Assembly: GCA_022836615.1 (NCBI GenBank)
Contig: MU405211.1
Location: 434,001-498,000 of the forward strand
Direction: 5' to 3'
Length of the DNA stretch: 64,000 bases
Origin: Annulohypoxylon bovei var. microspora
Taxonomy: Eukaryota; Ascomycota; Sordariomycetes; Xylariales; Hypoxylaceae
A program made the translations under genes and the position numbers. The notes under the pieces are model-generated. The model was not told the DNA's origin. It saw nothing but the letters and a program-made list of their open reading frames with translations, and searched no databases. Positions 1-13,700 of the stretch are shown here, piece by piece; within the stretch, counting starts at the first letter, position 1, and every line of letters begins with the position of its first letter.

Positions 1-1
1 A

Positions 2-3000
2 AACGGCGCATGGAATGCGCCAGACAGCTGGGCTGTCCGTCGTAATGCTGAGGAGAGAGACGAACACACGCCCGAAGTCGACGATACAGGGACACCGCCT
101 CGGCCCGAAGAAAAGTTAAGCCCTCATTGCATAAGGGTATTCCGTGCCGACGGTACCTTTGCTACGGTGCAGATGCCATTGAACTCGACTGTAAGCGACG
201 TGATGGCGCAAGTCGTTAAGAAGACTTTCGTCACCGAAGGCCTCGAGAACTACCATATTGTGTTGAGGAAGCACAACTTGTCTCGGGTTTTGGCTGCTCC
301 AGAGAAGCCGCTCTTGATTCAAAAGAGGCTGTTGCAACAGGTTGGATATGAAGAGAAAGATCGTCTAGAAGATATCGGACGAGAGGACAATGGGTATTTA
401 TGCCGCTTCTTATTCTTATCGGCGAGGGATAATCACTTCACGATGAGTCCCCAGGACCTCGGACCAGGTAGGGCTACGAAGTTCAACCATGTGGATCTCT
501 CTGGACGTAACCTAATCACGATTCCTATAACTCTCTATTCTAAGACTCCCGATATCATCTCTTTGAATCTTTCCAGGAATCTTTCCCTCGACCTCCCGCG
601 AGACTTCGTCCAAGCATGCCCTCAACTACGCGACATCAAATATTCTAACAACGAAGCCCGGAAGCTCCCTATCAGTATTGGAAGAGCAGGCCGGTTAACA
701 TACCTTGATGTGTCGAATAACCGGTTAGAGGAATTAGATCACGCCGAGCTTGGTCGGCTCACAGGTTTGTTGAAGCTGAGCTTAGCAAACAACCGTCTGA
801 GCCGCCTACCTCAGGAGTTTGGACTTTTCAAGGCACTCCGGTCATTGAATCTATCTTCAAATTTCTTGGAGAAGTTCCCAGTTTTCTTATGTGATCTGGA
901 AAGTCTGGTGGATATTGACGTTAGTTTTAACTCGATCTCATGTCTCCCCGACGAGATTGGGAAGCTACAGAATCTTGAAAAATTCGTCATGACCAATAAC
1001 CGACTTGCGGGATCGTTGCCACCGACATTGAAAGAACTCATAAGTCTCCGTGAGTTGGACATCAAGTATAACACGCTCACCGCGATCGATATCGTATCAA
1101 AACTCCCCAAGTTAGAAATACTATCGGCAGACCACAATACGATATCCCAGTTTGTTGGCTGTTTTGAGCGAGTCCGGAGTCTTAAGTTGAACTCTAACCC
1201 CATTACTAAGTTTGAGATAGAAAGCCCTGTGCCTACTCTTAAGCAGCTCAATCTGTCGAACTGCCAGCTTGCCAGCATCGATATCTCGTTCAATAACATG
1301 ATCAATCTAGAGAAGCTTGTTCTAGACCGCAATTACTTCGTGTCTCTCCCCAATACCATTGGTAACATGAGAAGACTAGATCACTTTAGCATTGCCCACA
1401 ATTCGGTGGGTGAGCTACCCCCAGAAATTGGATGCTTGAATGAATTAAGAGTCCTGGATATCAGGGGGAACAACATTAGGAAGTTACCCATGGATATATG
1501 GTGGGCAAATAAACTGGAGACGTTAAATGCTTCCTCCAACGTGCTCGAGAATTTTCCAAAGCCGACTTCACGTCCACCTCAAGTACCCGGAGAATCTTCA
1601 GGCACCCCTACTCCCAGCAATAAAGCGCCGACTGGGCCCTTATCGCAAACATCTAGCTCCGAAGATCTCATGCCTGACGGTTCTCGTCGACCTAGCCAGG
1701 CGTCAAGCACGTTGCTTAGCGTCGGTCCTTCTCCTGTTCCTAATGGAGCAGACCGGAAGAACTCTGTCGTATCGGTCTACGGAAAGGGAGGACGGAAAAC
1801 TTCGGTCATTTCAAAAACCACAACGGCTAGTAGTAGTGTGAATGGGACTATGACTCCCTCCGCGACATTGAGAAAAGACTCCGGACTTTCCAATCGGCTG
1901 ACTAATACATTTGCTGGCTCGTTAAGAAACTTGTGCCTTGCCGACAACCAGCTCGATGACGATGTGTTCGAGCAGATCATACTGCTAGCCGAATTGCGCG
2001 TTCTCAACTTGTCATATAACGACCTCAGTGACATGCCACAGCGCTGCATAAAAAATTGGCCTCAACTCGTGGAACTTTACCTATCGGGCAATGATCTAAC
2101 TAGTTTACCGGTTGATGATCTGGAGGAGTATAGCTTGCTTCAGGTGCTTCACATCAATAACAACAAATTTACGAACCTCCCGGCGGATATCTCTCGAGCT
2201 AAAAAGCTGGCTGTGTTAGACTGTGGAAACAACTCTTTGAAGTATAATATTTCAAACGTCCCGTACGATTGGAACTGGAATTTGAATCCCAACTTGCGAT
2301 TTCTCAATTTGTCAGGAAACAAACGTTTGGAAATCAAACAAACAAATCTTGGCCCGGGAGCTGTCAATCGCGAGCAGTATACTGACTTTGGTCGACTGCT
2401 GAACCTCCGTGTGCTCGGATTGATGGATGTCACTCTCACCAATCCAAGTATTCCAGACCAGAGCGAAGACCGCCGTGTCAGAACCTCAGGTTCAATAGCT
2501 GGCCATCTACCATATGGTATGGCTGATACGTTAGGGAGGAACGAGCACTTATCAACTATTGATCTGGTCGTTCCGAGATATAACTCTTCGGATTCGGAAA
2601 CGCTTCTAGGCTTGTTCGATGGACAGGCGCTGTCTAGTGGTGGCTCTAAGATCGCCAAGTACCTGCACGAAAATTTCGGGCACATGTTCACGATGGAGCT
2701 TAAGGCTCTAAAGACACGCCAGAACGAGACTCCCATGGACGCACTTAGACGTGCCTTCCTTGCCCTCAACAAGGACCTTGTCACCGTAGCTATCGAGCAT
2801 ACCGAGAAGAGGCCGTTGACGTCTCATCGTGGTTCGTCAGCACCAGTAGTCCTCAGTAAAGAAGACCTCAACTCGGGAGGCGTTGCTACCGTCGCATATC
2901 TTCAAGCTCAAGAGCTCTACGTTGCCAATGTTGGCGATGCGCAAGCTATGCTTATCCAATCCGACGGTTCGCATAAGATCCTAACTCGGAAGCACGATCC

Positions 3001-4755
3001 TGCGGAGCCGAACGAGCGCCAACGAATACGGGATGCTGGAGGCTGGGTATCACGCCAAGGAAAGCTCAACGATATGCTCGATATTTCTCGTGCTTTTGGT
3101 TACGTTGACTTGATGCCGGCCGTACAAGCAGCTCCCAATATTACACAGACCTCGATCACACCACAGGACGAGACGATTTTGATTGCAACAAAAGAACTCT
3201 GGCAATATCTCACACCCGGTTTAATTGTTGATGTCACTAGATCAGAACGCGGTGATCTTATGCGTGCCGCGCACAAGTTGCGAGACCTTGCTATCGCCTA
3301 TGGCGCAAATGGAAAAATCATGATCATGATGATTAGCGTCGCTGATCTCAAGCGACGCCAGGAGCGGTCTGCGCGTCTGCATAGGGGGCAGAGCATGTCG
3401 CTATATCCCTCCGGCGTCCCAGACGAATTTCAGTATCCGATCAAGCGAGGCAGAAAGGCCAAGGGCGAGGTCCAAGACTCTACACTGCACAGGCTTGAAG
3501 CCGAAGTCCCCGCTCCGACTGACAAGCCTTCTATTGTTTTCACTGATATCAAGAATTCGACTAATTTGTGGGAGATGTATCCCTCTGCCATGAGATCCGC
3601 AATCAAGCTTCACAATGAGGTCATGCGGCGACAACTCCGGAGAATCGGCGGATATGAAGTCAAGACTGAAGGTGATGCTTTCATGGTATCCTTCCCTACG
3701 GCGACCGCGGCACTATTGTGGTGCTTCGCCGTTCAGACTCATTTGCTCAATGTTGATTGGCCCTCGGAAATTCTCAACTCAGTTTCCTGTCAGGAGACGT
3801 ACGACAAAGACAATAATCTCATATTCAGAGGTTTATCGGTCAGGATGGGCATCCATTACGGTGAGCCTGTAGCTGAAATCGATCCCGTCACACGCCGCAT
3901 GGACTATTTCGGTCCGATGGTGAACAAGGCGTCCCGTATTTCTTCTGTAGCCGACGGAGGTCAGATTACTGTATCAGCGGATTTCATTTCCGAGATTCAG
4001 CGCTGCCTCGAGACATATCAAGAAAACGATCGAGTTGGATCTGCGGGTTCTGACGATACCTTCGATGACGATATGGGATCATCATCAATCAGAAGGGAAT
4101 TGAAATCGCTTAGCTCTCAGGGATTCGAAGTTAAGGACATTGGTGAACGAAAGCTCAAAGGCCTCGAAAACCCTGAGTATATCTATTCTCTCTATCCGCA
4201 TGTCCTCGCCGGCCGTATCGACCATCATAACAGTGCTGCAACAGCGGCCGAGGTTGCCGAGAAACCTGCTACACTTACTGCCGGAAGCGATCTTGGATTT
4301 GATCCAGAGATCATTTGGGCTCTTTGGAAAGTTAGTCTGCGCTTAGAAATGCTTTGCAGTTCTCTAGAAGAAATGTCCGGTAGAGGCTTACAGCCTCCCG
4401 AGACCGAGCTCCTGGAGCGTATGAGACAACGCGGTGGCGAGGTTACTGAGCGGTTCCTGTTTAACTTCATGGAGCATCAAGTGAGCCGTATAGAGGTATG
4501 GATCTGAAATCTTGCAGTCGTTCATTCATATTTGCTAACTTATTATTTACAAAGACTTGCATATCTACACTTACGATGCGACACATCGCCATGGGCAGTG
4601 GTCCTATTCAATCATTAGACGATCTCCGAACGCCAATGGCTGTCGTCCTTGACAACCTTGCTATCCAGCTGGCCGAGCTCGAGAGATACAAAGCCAAATA
4701 TGGAGACCTCTCCACCGATAGTGAAGGCGATGAAAGTAGCACCAATGAGGAATGA
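2..4755 (+). CDS. CYR1: Adenylate cyclase, Ras-regulated fungal type (5' end outside window)
   Basis: Makes cAMP from ATP to drive the protein kinase A pathway. The frame is open from base 2, so the N-terminus lies upstream; about 1,564 residues are visible, against roughly 2,000 or more in this family. Exons are 2-4495 and 4555-4755; the 59-nt intron has a GTATGG donor and a GCTAAC branch site, phase 0. Domain order, numbered from the window edge: Ras-associating domain about 43-140 (starts CIRVFRADGTF); leucine-rich repeats about 164-790, interrupted by a Ser/Thr/Pro-rich insert at about 520-633; PP2C-like domain about 850-1115 (GLFDG, NVGDAQAML); class III cyclase catalytic domain about 1175-1395 with metal-binding aspartates in FTDIKNST and TEGDAF. 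The short last exon is acidic and helical, in the position where yeast Cyr1 binds its cyclase-associated protein. The PP2C-like domain keeps only part of the phosphatase metal motifs, so its activity is unclear. Identification is secure. Confidence 0.96.
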
Positions 4756-6485
4756 ATCTAACTAGCTATGTCTTCGGTATCGCTTGATTTCGCACTTCCC
4801 TTCCCCTGTATTATATTATCCCGGCATTTGATTCGTGTTTCTTACATCATTATCGCCCTACACTATTACTCCGCGCTTTTGAACAGGGCTACAATGCCCT
4901 TCCTATATACAATACATCCCTTGTAATGTGCTATGACGAAGATATCGTTACGACTACTTCTGGAGGGGCGAGGTTATTTGATTTTCTTTTCTGTTTTTCT
5001 AAGTTATGGGCGGGTAGTTGACTATATGTCGGCAATGGCGTCTTGCGAGCAACCGAGGGCTCAGACGGGGAGCCCCTCTCGAGGACGCCTCAGTGCCCAC
5101 GAGTAACTCAGCTACGTTGTGTGATTCTTGAAATACCCGAAAATGGTGTGGTTTCTGTTGGACATGAGAGCCTTCCCTTCTTACCGTTAGGCATGGCATT
5201 TGGGATCCTTACAGGCATAATTAGCCGCGCCGTCGTTTGTCTAAAACATGCAGACGGTCGCGAGTTGGCGTTTATTATCATCTTATTCTGGGAGGGCAGT
5301 GGGAACTGAACTGGAAATACGGGAAAGAAACGGGAGGACGGATTGATTCCCTCTTTTTTTTGGTTAATGTTGTTTCGGGAACGTCGATGCCACCCTCCAC
5401 GCGACGTGATGTGATGTGGTTATGGCTAGTTGGCTGGCCGGCTGGCATTTATCTGTCTGTCTCCGATACAATATGCACACGTACAATGAACTCGATTGCC
5501 TCAAATAGGTAGCTGGTAGGCAAAATCGAATCGCCTCACCCCGAATAGGGTGGCGATTGGGGCTTGTCGATGGAAAAGATCGCGTTGATTCACATACCGT
5601 TTCTGTGTCATGAGATGAGTGAGTGATCTTACAGGGGCTTGGTGCTTGCTGTCTGATATATATGTATGATGTGGACAAGAATGCTACATGTGAGAGGACT
5701 CGGATTGTCCAAACAGATTAATCGATTTATATGGAAGGACTATGGCAATATTTAATGAATTTACGAATACATGTATATGCGCAGATGCATACCTAATATT
5801 TAATAACTTCGGGTGTTCCAACCAGAGTGTGGATAACCCCCTTTTCTTCACCTACCATAAATCTCACCATCCACGCGATTTATAACAATACATGACGGCA
5901 ATTCATAGACTAACATTTAAGCAAACAAAAGTTTATTCCATACCTATTCAATACAGTATCTGCCCTCTTGAGAAGAGGAAAAACATAACTTCGAACTGGA
6001 TTCGAACCCACAGATTTCATTTGTACATCTCCGTGGCAAAAACGTTGATTCGAGCATTCAAATAGACCATTTGGACATCCCACTGGGTTTTCCCCAGTGG
6101 GTACTGATTAGAAGTCTGTCATTGCTTATAAGCTTGCTCGTTGTTTGCAAACGGTTGCCCCAGGTTCCCTGGTTGCCTTGAGAGACTGGTGGGTAGGAAA
6201 TGGGTGTGATAGTCGCTAGGCAGACTAAGATCCCGAAGATTGATCTTGATATGAGAAGAGTGCTTGATGAGATAGAGGCGAGTCTGGAAAGAGGTATGTT
6301 GAGTGATGGTTAGGTTGGTATGTAGATAGGGCTTCGTTTGAACAAGGGAATATGGCATATGAACGAGGGCAAGAGAGACAGAAAATGGCTATCTTAGATA
6401 CGCACTAGAGAGATTCAAAAGAAAATAAACCAGTACCAACACCAAGTCGAAACCAAACCCTCCAAAAAAAGATATAAAAAATTAT
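4756..6485. other. Intergenic: 3' flank of adenylate cyclase
   Basis: No convincing gene. Open frames here are short, lack domain-like composition and start mostly at non-ATG codons. The only structured element seen is a perfect hairpin near 6079-6101, listed separately. Probably holds the cyclase 3' UTR and flanking DNA of the tRNA gene. Confidence 0.6.
6079..6101. other. Perfect 9-bp hairpin
   Basis: CCCACTGGG and CCCAGTGGG form a perfect 9-bp stem around the 5-nt loop TTTTC. It lies about 390 bases from the tRNA gene, in gene-free DNA. No T-run follows, so it does not look like a Pol III or intrinsic terminator. Function unknown. Confidence 0.5.
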
Positions 6486-6575
6486 TGCACCCACCGGGAT
6501 TTGCACCCGGGTCTTTCCCTCGCCCTGGCCGTGGCCGTGGGAGGGGAATGAGCTAAACTACTGCTCCATGGGTGC
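6486..6575 (-). tRNA. tRNA-Gly (anticodon CCC) with intron
   Basis: On the minus strand the 7-bp acceptor stem pairs GCACCCA with TGGGTGC, followed by discriminator A. The D arm is GAGC/GCTC. The anticodon stem TTCCC pairs with GGGAA. The T arm is CCGGG-TGCAAAT-CCCGG. The anticodon loop reads CT-CCC-A, giving anticodon CCC, which decodes GGG glycine. A GC-rich intron of about 17 nt sits at the canonical place one base after the anticodon. All four stems pair fully, so this looks like a functional gene. Confidence 0.92.
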
Positions 6576-7779
6576 CTACTTACGGCGTTCCCGCGTCTAT
6601 CTGTGTTTAGATTGACGGCTATTACGTCTTATAAGCTCGCCGGCGAAATACCGGACGGTGGGCAACAGGAAAGAGCATAGGACGAGCGGACCCGCGATAG
6701 GGGTATGCGGGACGCGTCTGAGACGCGTGCTTGCCTTTGTGCCCAAGGCACCTGCCCGGGTTTGATGGGCCGTTGACGTAAACGTGATTATAGCCCCCTG
6801 AATAGGCTTGTTTGACGTTGTAGTTGCTTTTTGATACTGGAAGCTACCTCTTTGTCTATTTCTACATAATCTACCTAGGTATGGTTGCCGATTCTCCTGC
6901 CTACTCGTCCACTATCGCGAGATTACACTTGACTAGGTACTTTTTAGCAAGGCTTTGAAAGCATATAGGGTCTTATAGAGCTGTGACTACCTACCCAGGT
7001 AAGTACATATTTGTCTTCCCATGCAAACAGCACTATATGCAGTAGCCTTAGGTTGCGGCTAGGTGCTTAGGGGGTAAGGGATATCGCATATGTATAGATA
7101 ACTTCACGTGAGCAGACACGAGCACAGCAATACACCAATGAGTAAACACCAGTGTCTTGGAATCTTTCATTATTCCATGTTCTTTAGGTATAAAACGAGT
7201 GATGCTATGCTACGCTATGCTAACTTAAAATTATCCCATACCCAATGGATCACGAGGCTATAAGTTAAGGGGGGTATATCGATTTTGTATCGTTTAAACC
7301 ATACATCAATAAAAAAAAAACTCCTGCTTTATGTCGCTCCCAACATACATGATAGATATGTGAAATCATATAAGTGTCATCCAATCGGGTAGGGTCGGGC
7401 GTCGTCTGGGGTAGATAGTCCAATCCCCAATCTATGTTGGTCGCTTCCCCCATCCCGCTCAGCCTTGCCACGTCACTCGTACACACAGAGACGTACCATA
7501 CCCAAACACTGTACATCCCACGCCGTACAATACAATCAAAAAGCCTCAAGATTCGCGAACCCCTTAGTTGAGTAAAACAAGGCCAACGATACCCTATGCT
7601 GGGGGGCTACTGTAGTATCCCCAAGGGTATACGAGGATGGTATGAAAACCAATCCAAAGAATGGTACAAGCCCGAACAATGCTTTTCGAGCAACAACGAA
7701 TTGAGCAGAGACACATCAAGGATATTACTCCAACGGCCAATTAGGAGGCCACGCCCCGCTAACCAAAAATTTAAACCTC
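6576..7779. other. Intergenic between tRNA-Gly and the giant repeat protein
   Basis: No gene is supported. Contains CCTAGGTA-type palindromes and short AT-rich stretches. The part nearest 7779 is probably the 3' UTR of the minus-strand giant gene. Confidence 0.5.
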
Positions 7780-10700
7780 TCAAGAACCAGTTAGCTTCTT
7801 CCACCAGCTGCTCCGAGGCGTGTCAGTGAAGACAGTCTCACGCGGCCCTCCAGCCCCACCGCTGCCATCCGAACCACCTACGCGGCGATCACGGCGTTCT
7901 CGTTCTTCGCGACGGTCTCGCTCTTCACGACGGTCCCGTTCCTCACGGCGTGCGCGGCGACGTCTTCGGTCATCGTCCACTTCGGCTTCGACATCGCCGT
8001 ATTTCGCGCGACGACGAGCAGCTCGGCGAGCGGCCCGGCGAGCCTCTTCATCGTCCTCCATCGGGGGCGGATCGTTGACAGCACCACCATCCTCGGGGGG
8101 TGGCCCAGCATCAGAGTGCTCCTTCACCCAAGAATCCGTGCCCGAGTGCGGCCAAGCTGCAGGTTTGCTTCGTCTACGTTCATCGACCGCGAATCGCGAA
8201 GTTCTTTCCGGGGGGTAGACGTACTCGTCAGCCGGCATCGTGCGCCTCCGGTTAGCCTTTTCCTCGGCGCGTCTAGCTTCGTGTCTTCTCCGCCTGCGTT
8301 CTTCCTCATCCTCGGAAGGCTCAGTGTACCGCGCCCGCCGTCGTTCGGTCCGAGCTGCGCGTCGAGCTTCAGCTTCCACTTCCTCGGCGGCAGCAGCTTC
8401 TTTCTCAAGCCTGCGTTGCCGCCGCCGCTCGGCTCTGTCGGCCTCTTTGGCTTCAGCAGCAAGACGCTCCGCCTCGCGTTCGCGGGCAGCTCTACGTTCA
8501 GCTCGTCGAGTCTCGCGATCAGCTTGTCTGCGTGCCTCAGTCTCCTCTTCTTGTCTCCTGCGTCTTTCGCGTCTCTCTTCCTCTTTCGCAAGACGCGCCT
8601 CCTCCGCGGCTTTCTCCTCCGCTTTCCTTTGACGGCGAGCTGCACGGCGAGCTTCTCTCTCCTCATCTACCGGATCGGCATCCATAACATGATAATCCCG
8701 CTCATCCCGTACGGATCGCCTAGGCCTCTTATCAGGTCTAGCCTCGTCATCTGTGGTATAATATGTGCTGCGGCGACGTGGTGCTTCGGGACGTGCTTCA
8801 GAGCGCGGGGTAGACTTGAGTCCTCCGAAGAGACCGGCAAACCCTTTCTTAGCGCTCGAGTTCGATCGTTTGAGAGGTGTCGGCTCGGCAGGGAATCCAT
8901 CGGCTATGATAACGTCATCCTCGACCTTCACCTGCTCTAGATTAGCGATGTTGCGTTTTGTGTGGAGGGGGGCCCTTACCCTTGGTCGCCTACGAGCTGG
9001 CTTTTCGGGGCTCGAAGGCGGTTCGGCAGCTCCAACCATGACGACATCGTCTTCGTCCAGAGCGCGTGGGTTAGAGCTCTTGCGGTTACGAGTCTTTTGG
9101 CTCTTGTCAACACCAAATATTTTCGCGGCTTTAGAAGACATCACAGGTATGTCTTCGGGTGGAGGTGACGCTAAACCACTTGTCATCTCGACCGAATGGC
9201 GGCGCGAACTTGGCTTGCCCATGCCAGGACGCTTCTCTCGGGTCGACATGGAACGCGAAATAGGCGGGGTGCTCTGAAACAGGCTGTTTGTACGCTGCTT
9301 GGGAATTGACGCGGATTTCTTCTCTCGGCGCTCCTCTGTCCTGTTATCCCTGTCGGATGATGAGCCCTTGGATGAAGATGATTTGTCTTTCTCTTTCTCT
9401 CTCCTGGGTCTCTCTTCAAACCTCGGCCTAGGCTTCTTCTCCTCCTTGCGAGGTGTCGCCGACCACATTCCCCATGATGCGCCCGCATCGCGACTAATCT
9501 TGTGTCGCTCCTTCCTAGACGACCTATTATCCGGAGGTGTTGTGGGCGCTTCGGCGTCTTCGGGCTCTTCTTCGGGCGCTGCTGGTGGTGGGACGGGTGC
9601 TTCGGGAGGCGGAGGTGGCATGGAGACGGCAGGAGGTACAGCCTTAGATTTGCTCTTCTTGCCCTTCTTTTTCTTCTCTACCGGTGCCATGTCAACGATT
9701 TCAATAATTTCGTTATCGTCTTGTTCATCCGGGAAAGCTCCAGGAAACAGATCTCTGGACGACCTTTCTTCGGAGGATGGCGCGACAGGAACACGTGGTT
9801 TTGGCGGCGGAGCAGCCAGCGCATCAATCAGATCATCGTCTTCCTCTTCTTTGGCTGGTTCGAATTTCTTTAGCTTCTCGGAAAGTTTACTACCTCTAGT
9901 TTTGGTTTTCTTAGGTTTCATCCAATCGTCGTCAGTTGTGGTAGCCTTGTAGGATGATGGCGCATCCTCGACTGTCGCATCTTCGAGAAACTTTGATGAC
10001 TCAGCACATCTAATCTCGCTTGCTCCAGATCTTTTAGTGTCACTTACCTGTTCGGGCAACGTGCTCTTAGGCTTAGTCTTGGAACCCCAGAAAGAAAATG
10101 CATCCGATTTGACAGGCGGGGGCGACGGTTTGGGGGGAGATGCGAAGCCTGACAAGAGCTCGTCTACTTGTTCAGGAGCTAAGTCGATATTGTCAAGATC
10201 AAGGTCGTCGTCGTCGTCGTCGTCGAAGCTCCTGCGATTCTCCTTTTCCCTCTCCTCACTTTCTTTTTCTTCTCTCTCTCTCTCCTCTCTTTCTCTCTCT
10301 TCTCTCTCTCTCTGTTCCTTCTCCCTCTGCTCCCTCTTAGACAGTTTATCCTTACTGCTAGACTTGGACTTCTTCTCCTCGGTTTTAGAGCTCTTTTTCG
10401 ACTTCTTCTTGGCGGCTACCTCAGCCTCCTCGCGCTCGCGCTTGGCTTGTTCTTCAGCTTCGCGAGCTGCCTCTTCGGCTTCCCGAGCAGCTTCTTCCTC
10501 TGCTGCCCGCGCTGCCTCTTCCTCAGCCTCCCGTGCTGCCTGCTCTTCCGCCTCTCTATCTTCCTCTTCCTCTTGTCGTGCAGGTTGGTCGGCTTCAAGA
10601 GCGGCCTTCTCGTCGGCACGGGCCTGGGCTTTCTCGAGAAGCTCGTCGAGTCTCTTCTGGTCATTCTTGGTTAACTTCTTTTTTCTCTTGTTTTTGGCCG

Positions 10701-13700
10701 TTAACGTGGCGATTTCTTCTTCCTCGGCGGCAATTTCGGCTTCGAGCGCTTCTGCAGCAGCGTTCTCTTCCGCCTCACGAGCTTCGGCGGCGGCCTTCTC
10801 TTCCGCCTCCAACGCTTCAGCTGCCGCCCTCTCCTCGGCTTCTCGTTGTTCTGCTTCTTCGGCTTCCTTCGCAGCCTTCTCTTCAGCACGACGACTGGCG
10901 TTCTCAGTGAGCTCGTCAAGTCTCTTCTGGTCGAGCTTGCTAAGTTTCTTTTTCTTCTTCGTGCTCCTAGCTGTTAGCGTAGCAAGTTCTTCCTCCTCGG
11001 CGGCAATCTCAGCCGCCAATGCTGCTGCTTCTGCTGCTGCTTGCTCGTCGTCCTCGGCCTTTGCATCATCCCAGACATTTTCTTCGAGTTCTTGGCCAGA
11101 TAGGCTCATTGCTAAAGAAGGTGGCGTAGGCGCTGGAGGTGGAGATGTCTTATTGCCTTTACTTAGGTTCCCCCAAGCCCAATCATCATCGAGCCCTTTG
11201 CTCTCTTCGACCGAGTCGGGTTTGACGCCGTTAAGATGAGAGCCATTCTCGATCTCGATAGGGATATTCTTGCTCCCCTTCTTCTTCTTATCCTTCTTCG
11301 AACTGGTAGTAAGACCCCAGATATCATCGTTCTTGGGCTCCTCAATCGAGTCCGGCATAAGATTACTCTCGGTCTTATCCTTGCCAGCGCCAAAACCATC
11401 CCAGAAGTCGTCACCTTCCGCGGCGCTAGGGGCCTCGGGTACAGCGGGTGGTAGATCTTGGTCAGATGATGATGAATCCTTGTCGAGTTCAACTAGAGCG
11501 GTCGAAGCCTTAAGTTTCTTCTTGCCCCAGTTCAGCCAGCCGTCATTTTCTTCAATCGGTGGAGGTTGAGGTGGAGGTGGAGATTCCTCCTTCGTCTTCT
11601 TGGGAGGTTTCTTAGTGGCTCCCCAGAAGCTCCAGGCACTAGAGCTAGGCTCCTCGGTAGTAGATCGACGAGCCGGCCCCGACTCTGGTTCTGGCTCTAT
11701 GTCTAGTGGATTATTTTCCTTTTCCTCGGTAATCTCTTCGATGGGGGTGATGGTTTTGTTCTTCTTCTTTTTCTCTTTCTTAGTAGTGCTCGAACTCCAT
11801 GGATCATCGTCGAGGATAGTTGGTGGCTCTGATACTGGTTCTTCATCCAAGATGTCTTTCTTTTTCTTCTTCTTATCCTTAGTAGAGGCAGAAGTGCTCC
11901 AAGCAGTAGCCCAATCGTCTACGGAAGGCTCTGGCTCGGGTTCCGGTTCAGGAGTTGGCTCTGGGTCTTTCGCAGACTCTTCGACAGCAAGCTTCTTCTT
12001 CTTTTTCTTATCTTTCTTCGAGGAAGTGCCGAGTGCTATCAGAAATTCATCTTCTATAGGCTTTTCTTCCTTAATAGGTTCTGGATCCGGTTCCGGTTCC
12101 GGTTCCGGCGTGGGATCTCGTACAGGCTCCGTTTCTTGCTCGGACTCAGCGGCCTTCTTCTTTTTCTTCTTCCTTTCTTTCGTTGTAGTAGTGAAGGACA
12201 AGAATTCATCGGCCTCCTTTTTAGCAGGCTCTAGTTCAACGATAGGATCAGGTTCAGGCCCCTTGGGAATCTCATCTTCAGCGATGCCCTTCTTCTTCTT
12301 TTTGTCTTTCTTGGACGTAGGTGCATCCCAAATACCTAAATTTTCCTTTTTCTCGGGCTCTGCTGGGGACTCGGGGACAGGTTCTGGCACGGGGTCCGAC
12401 TCCTTAATCTCTTCGGCAGCTTTGCCTTTCTTACCTTTCTTTTTAGTGGAAGTCACAGTTACACCCCAAGCATCGCCACCCCAGTTATCATCCTTTTTCT
12501 CAAGCTCGGCTGGGGGGTCAGGTACTGGATCAGGTGCTAGGTCTGACTCTTTAGCCTCCTCGACAGGTTTATTCTTCTTGCTCTTCTTCTTGGTGGTAGC
12601 AGGTGCAGTCCAGTTTGCCCAGTCATCGTCTGGCTTCTTTTCGGGCTCCGACTCGACCACTGGGTCGGGTTCAGGTTCGGGTTCGGGTTCGGGCGCAGGC
12701 TCTGGACCTGCAATGGCGGCCTTTGCCTTCTTCTTGTCCTTCTTTAGGGTTGAGGTACCGATAGCGCCCCATAAGTCATCTTTTTCCTTTTTGCTCTTGG
12801 CCTCAGGCGATGAAGTTGGATCTTCCACTTTCGTCTCTGCGACCTTACCTTTCTTCTTTTTATCCTTCGTGACACCCCAGCCCCACGAGTCTTCAAGAAC
12901 AGGTTCCAGTTCCGGTTCCGGTTCAGGCGCGGGTGGCTCGGGCTCCTTTATCTTCTTCTTGGTGCTCTTTTTGGTCGGGGCCCAAGGGTCGTCCCAAGGT
13001 TCTTTAACAGACTCGGGCTCAGGTTCAAGCTCAGGTTCAGGTACTGGAGGTTCGGGATCTTTTGCTTCCTCAGCAGCCTTCTTTTTCTTTTTCTTGGTCG
13101 TCGTGGTGAGCAAATCATTCACAGGGGCTGGGGGGGTCTCAACCACTGGCTCGGCTTTCTCAGGCTCGGATACTAATGCTGCGGAGCCTTTCCTCTCCTT
13201 CTTCACGGTTGTGCCCCAGGTGTTGCCGCCCCAGGGATCGGTAGCGGCATTTGATCCCATATCCTGGCTTTCGGCAACCGATTCGTTCTTCTTCTGAGCC
13301 TCCATTTCGTCAAAGATGTTAGGCTTTTTCTTCTTCTTCTCCTTCTTTTCCTTCTTGGCAGTAGGGAAGCCGAAGTCAAAACTTTCTTCCTTCTTTTCCT
13401 CAGGCTTCTCAACGGAGATGATTGGCTCTTCACCCTTGGGCTCTTTAGTGCTGTCGAAGCCGCCGAAATTGAAATCTGTCTTATCCTTCTTAGTAGGCCT
13501 GGGCCGACTGAGGCTCCAAGCACTAGTGTTGTCGATTTCATCTCTCTTCTCTTCTTTAGTTTTGTCAGCTTCTTTGGATCCAATCCAGCTGCCCCATCCG
13601 CCAGTCGCCAAACGACTACCCCACGTACTGAGAAGGTTGGACTTAGGTTCCGGCGTACTGCCGCCAAAATTGATATCTAGTGACGGTCCATGGTCATCTA

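Noticed and set aside
5985..6060. Possible second tRNA on the minus strand (GGTTCGAATCC-like T arm)
   Set aside because: The T stem has a mismatch and two wobbles, and no matching acceptor or D arm can be found at the right distance.
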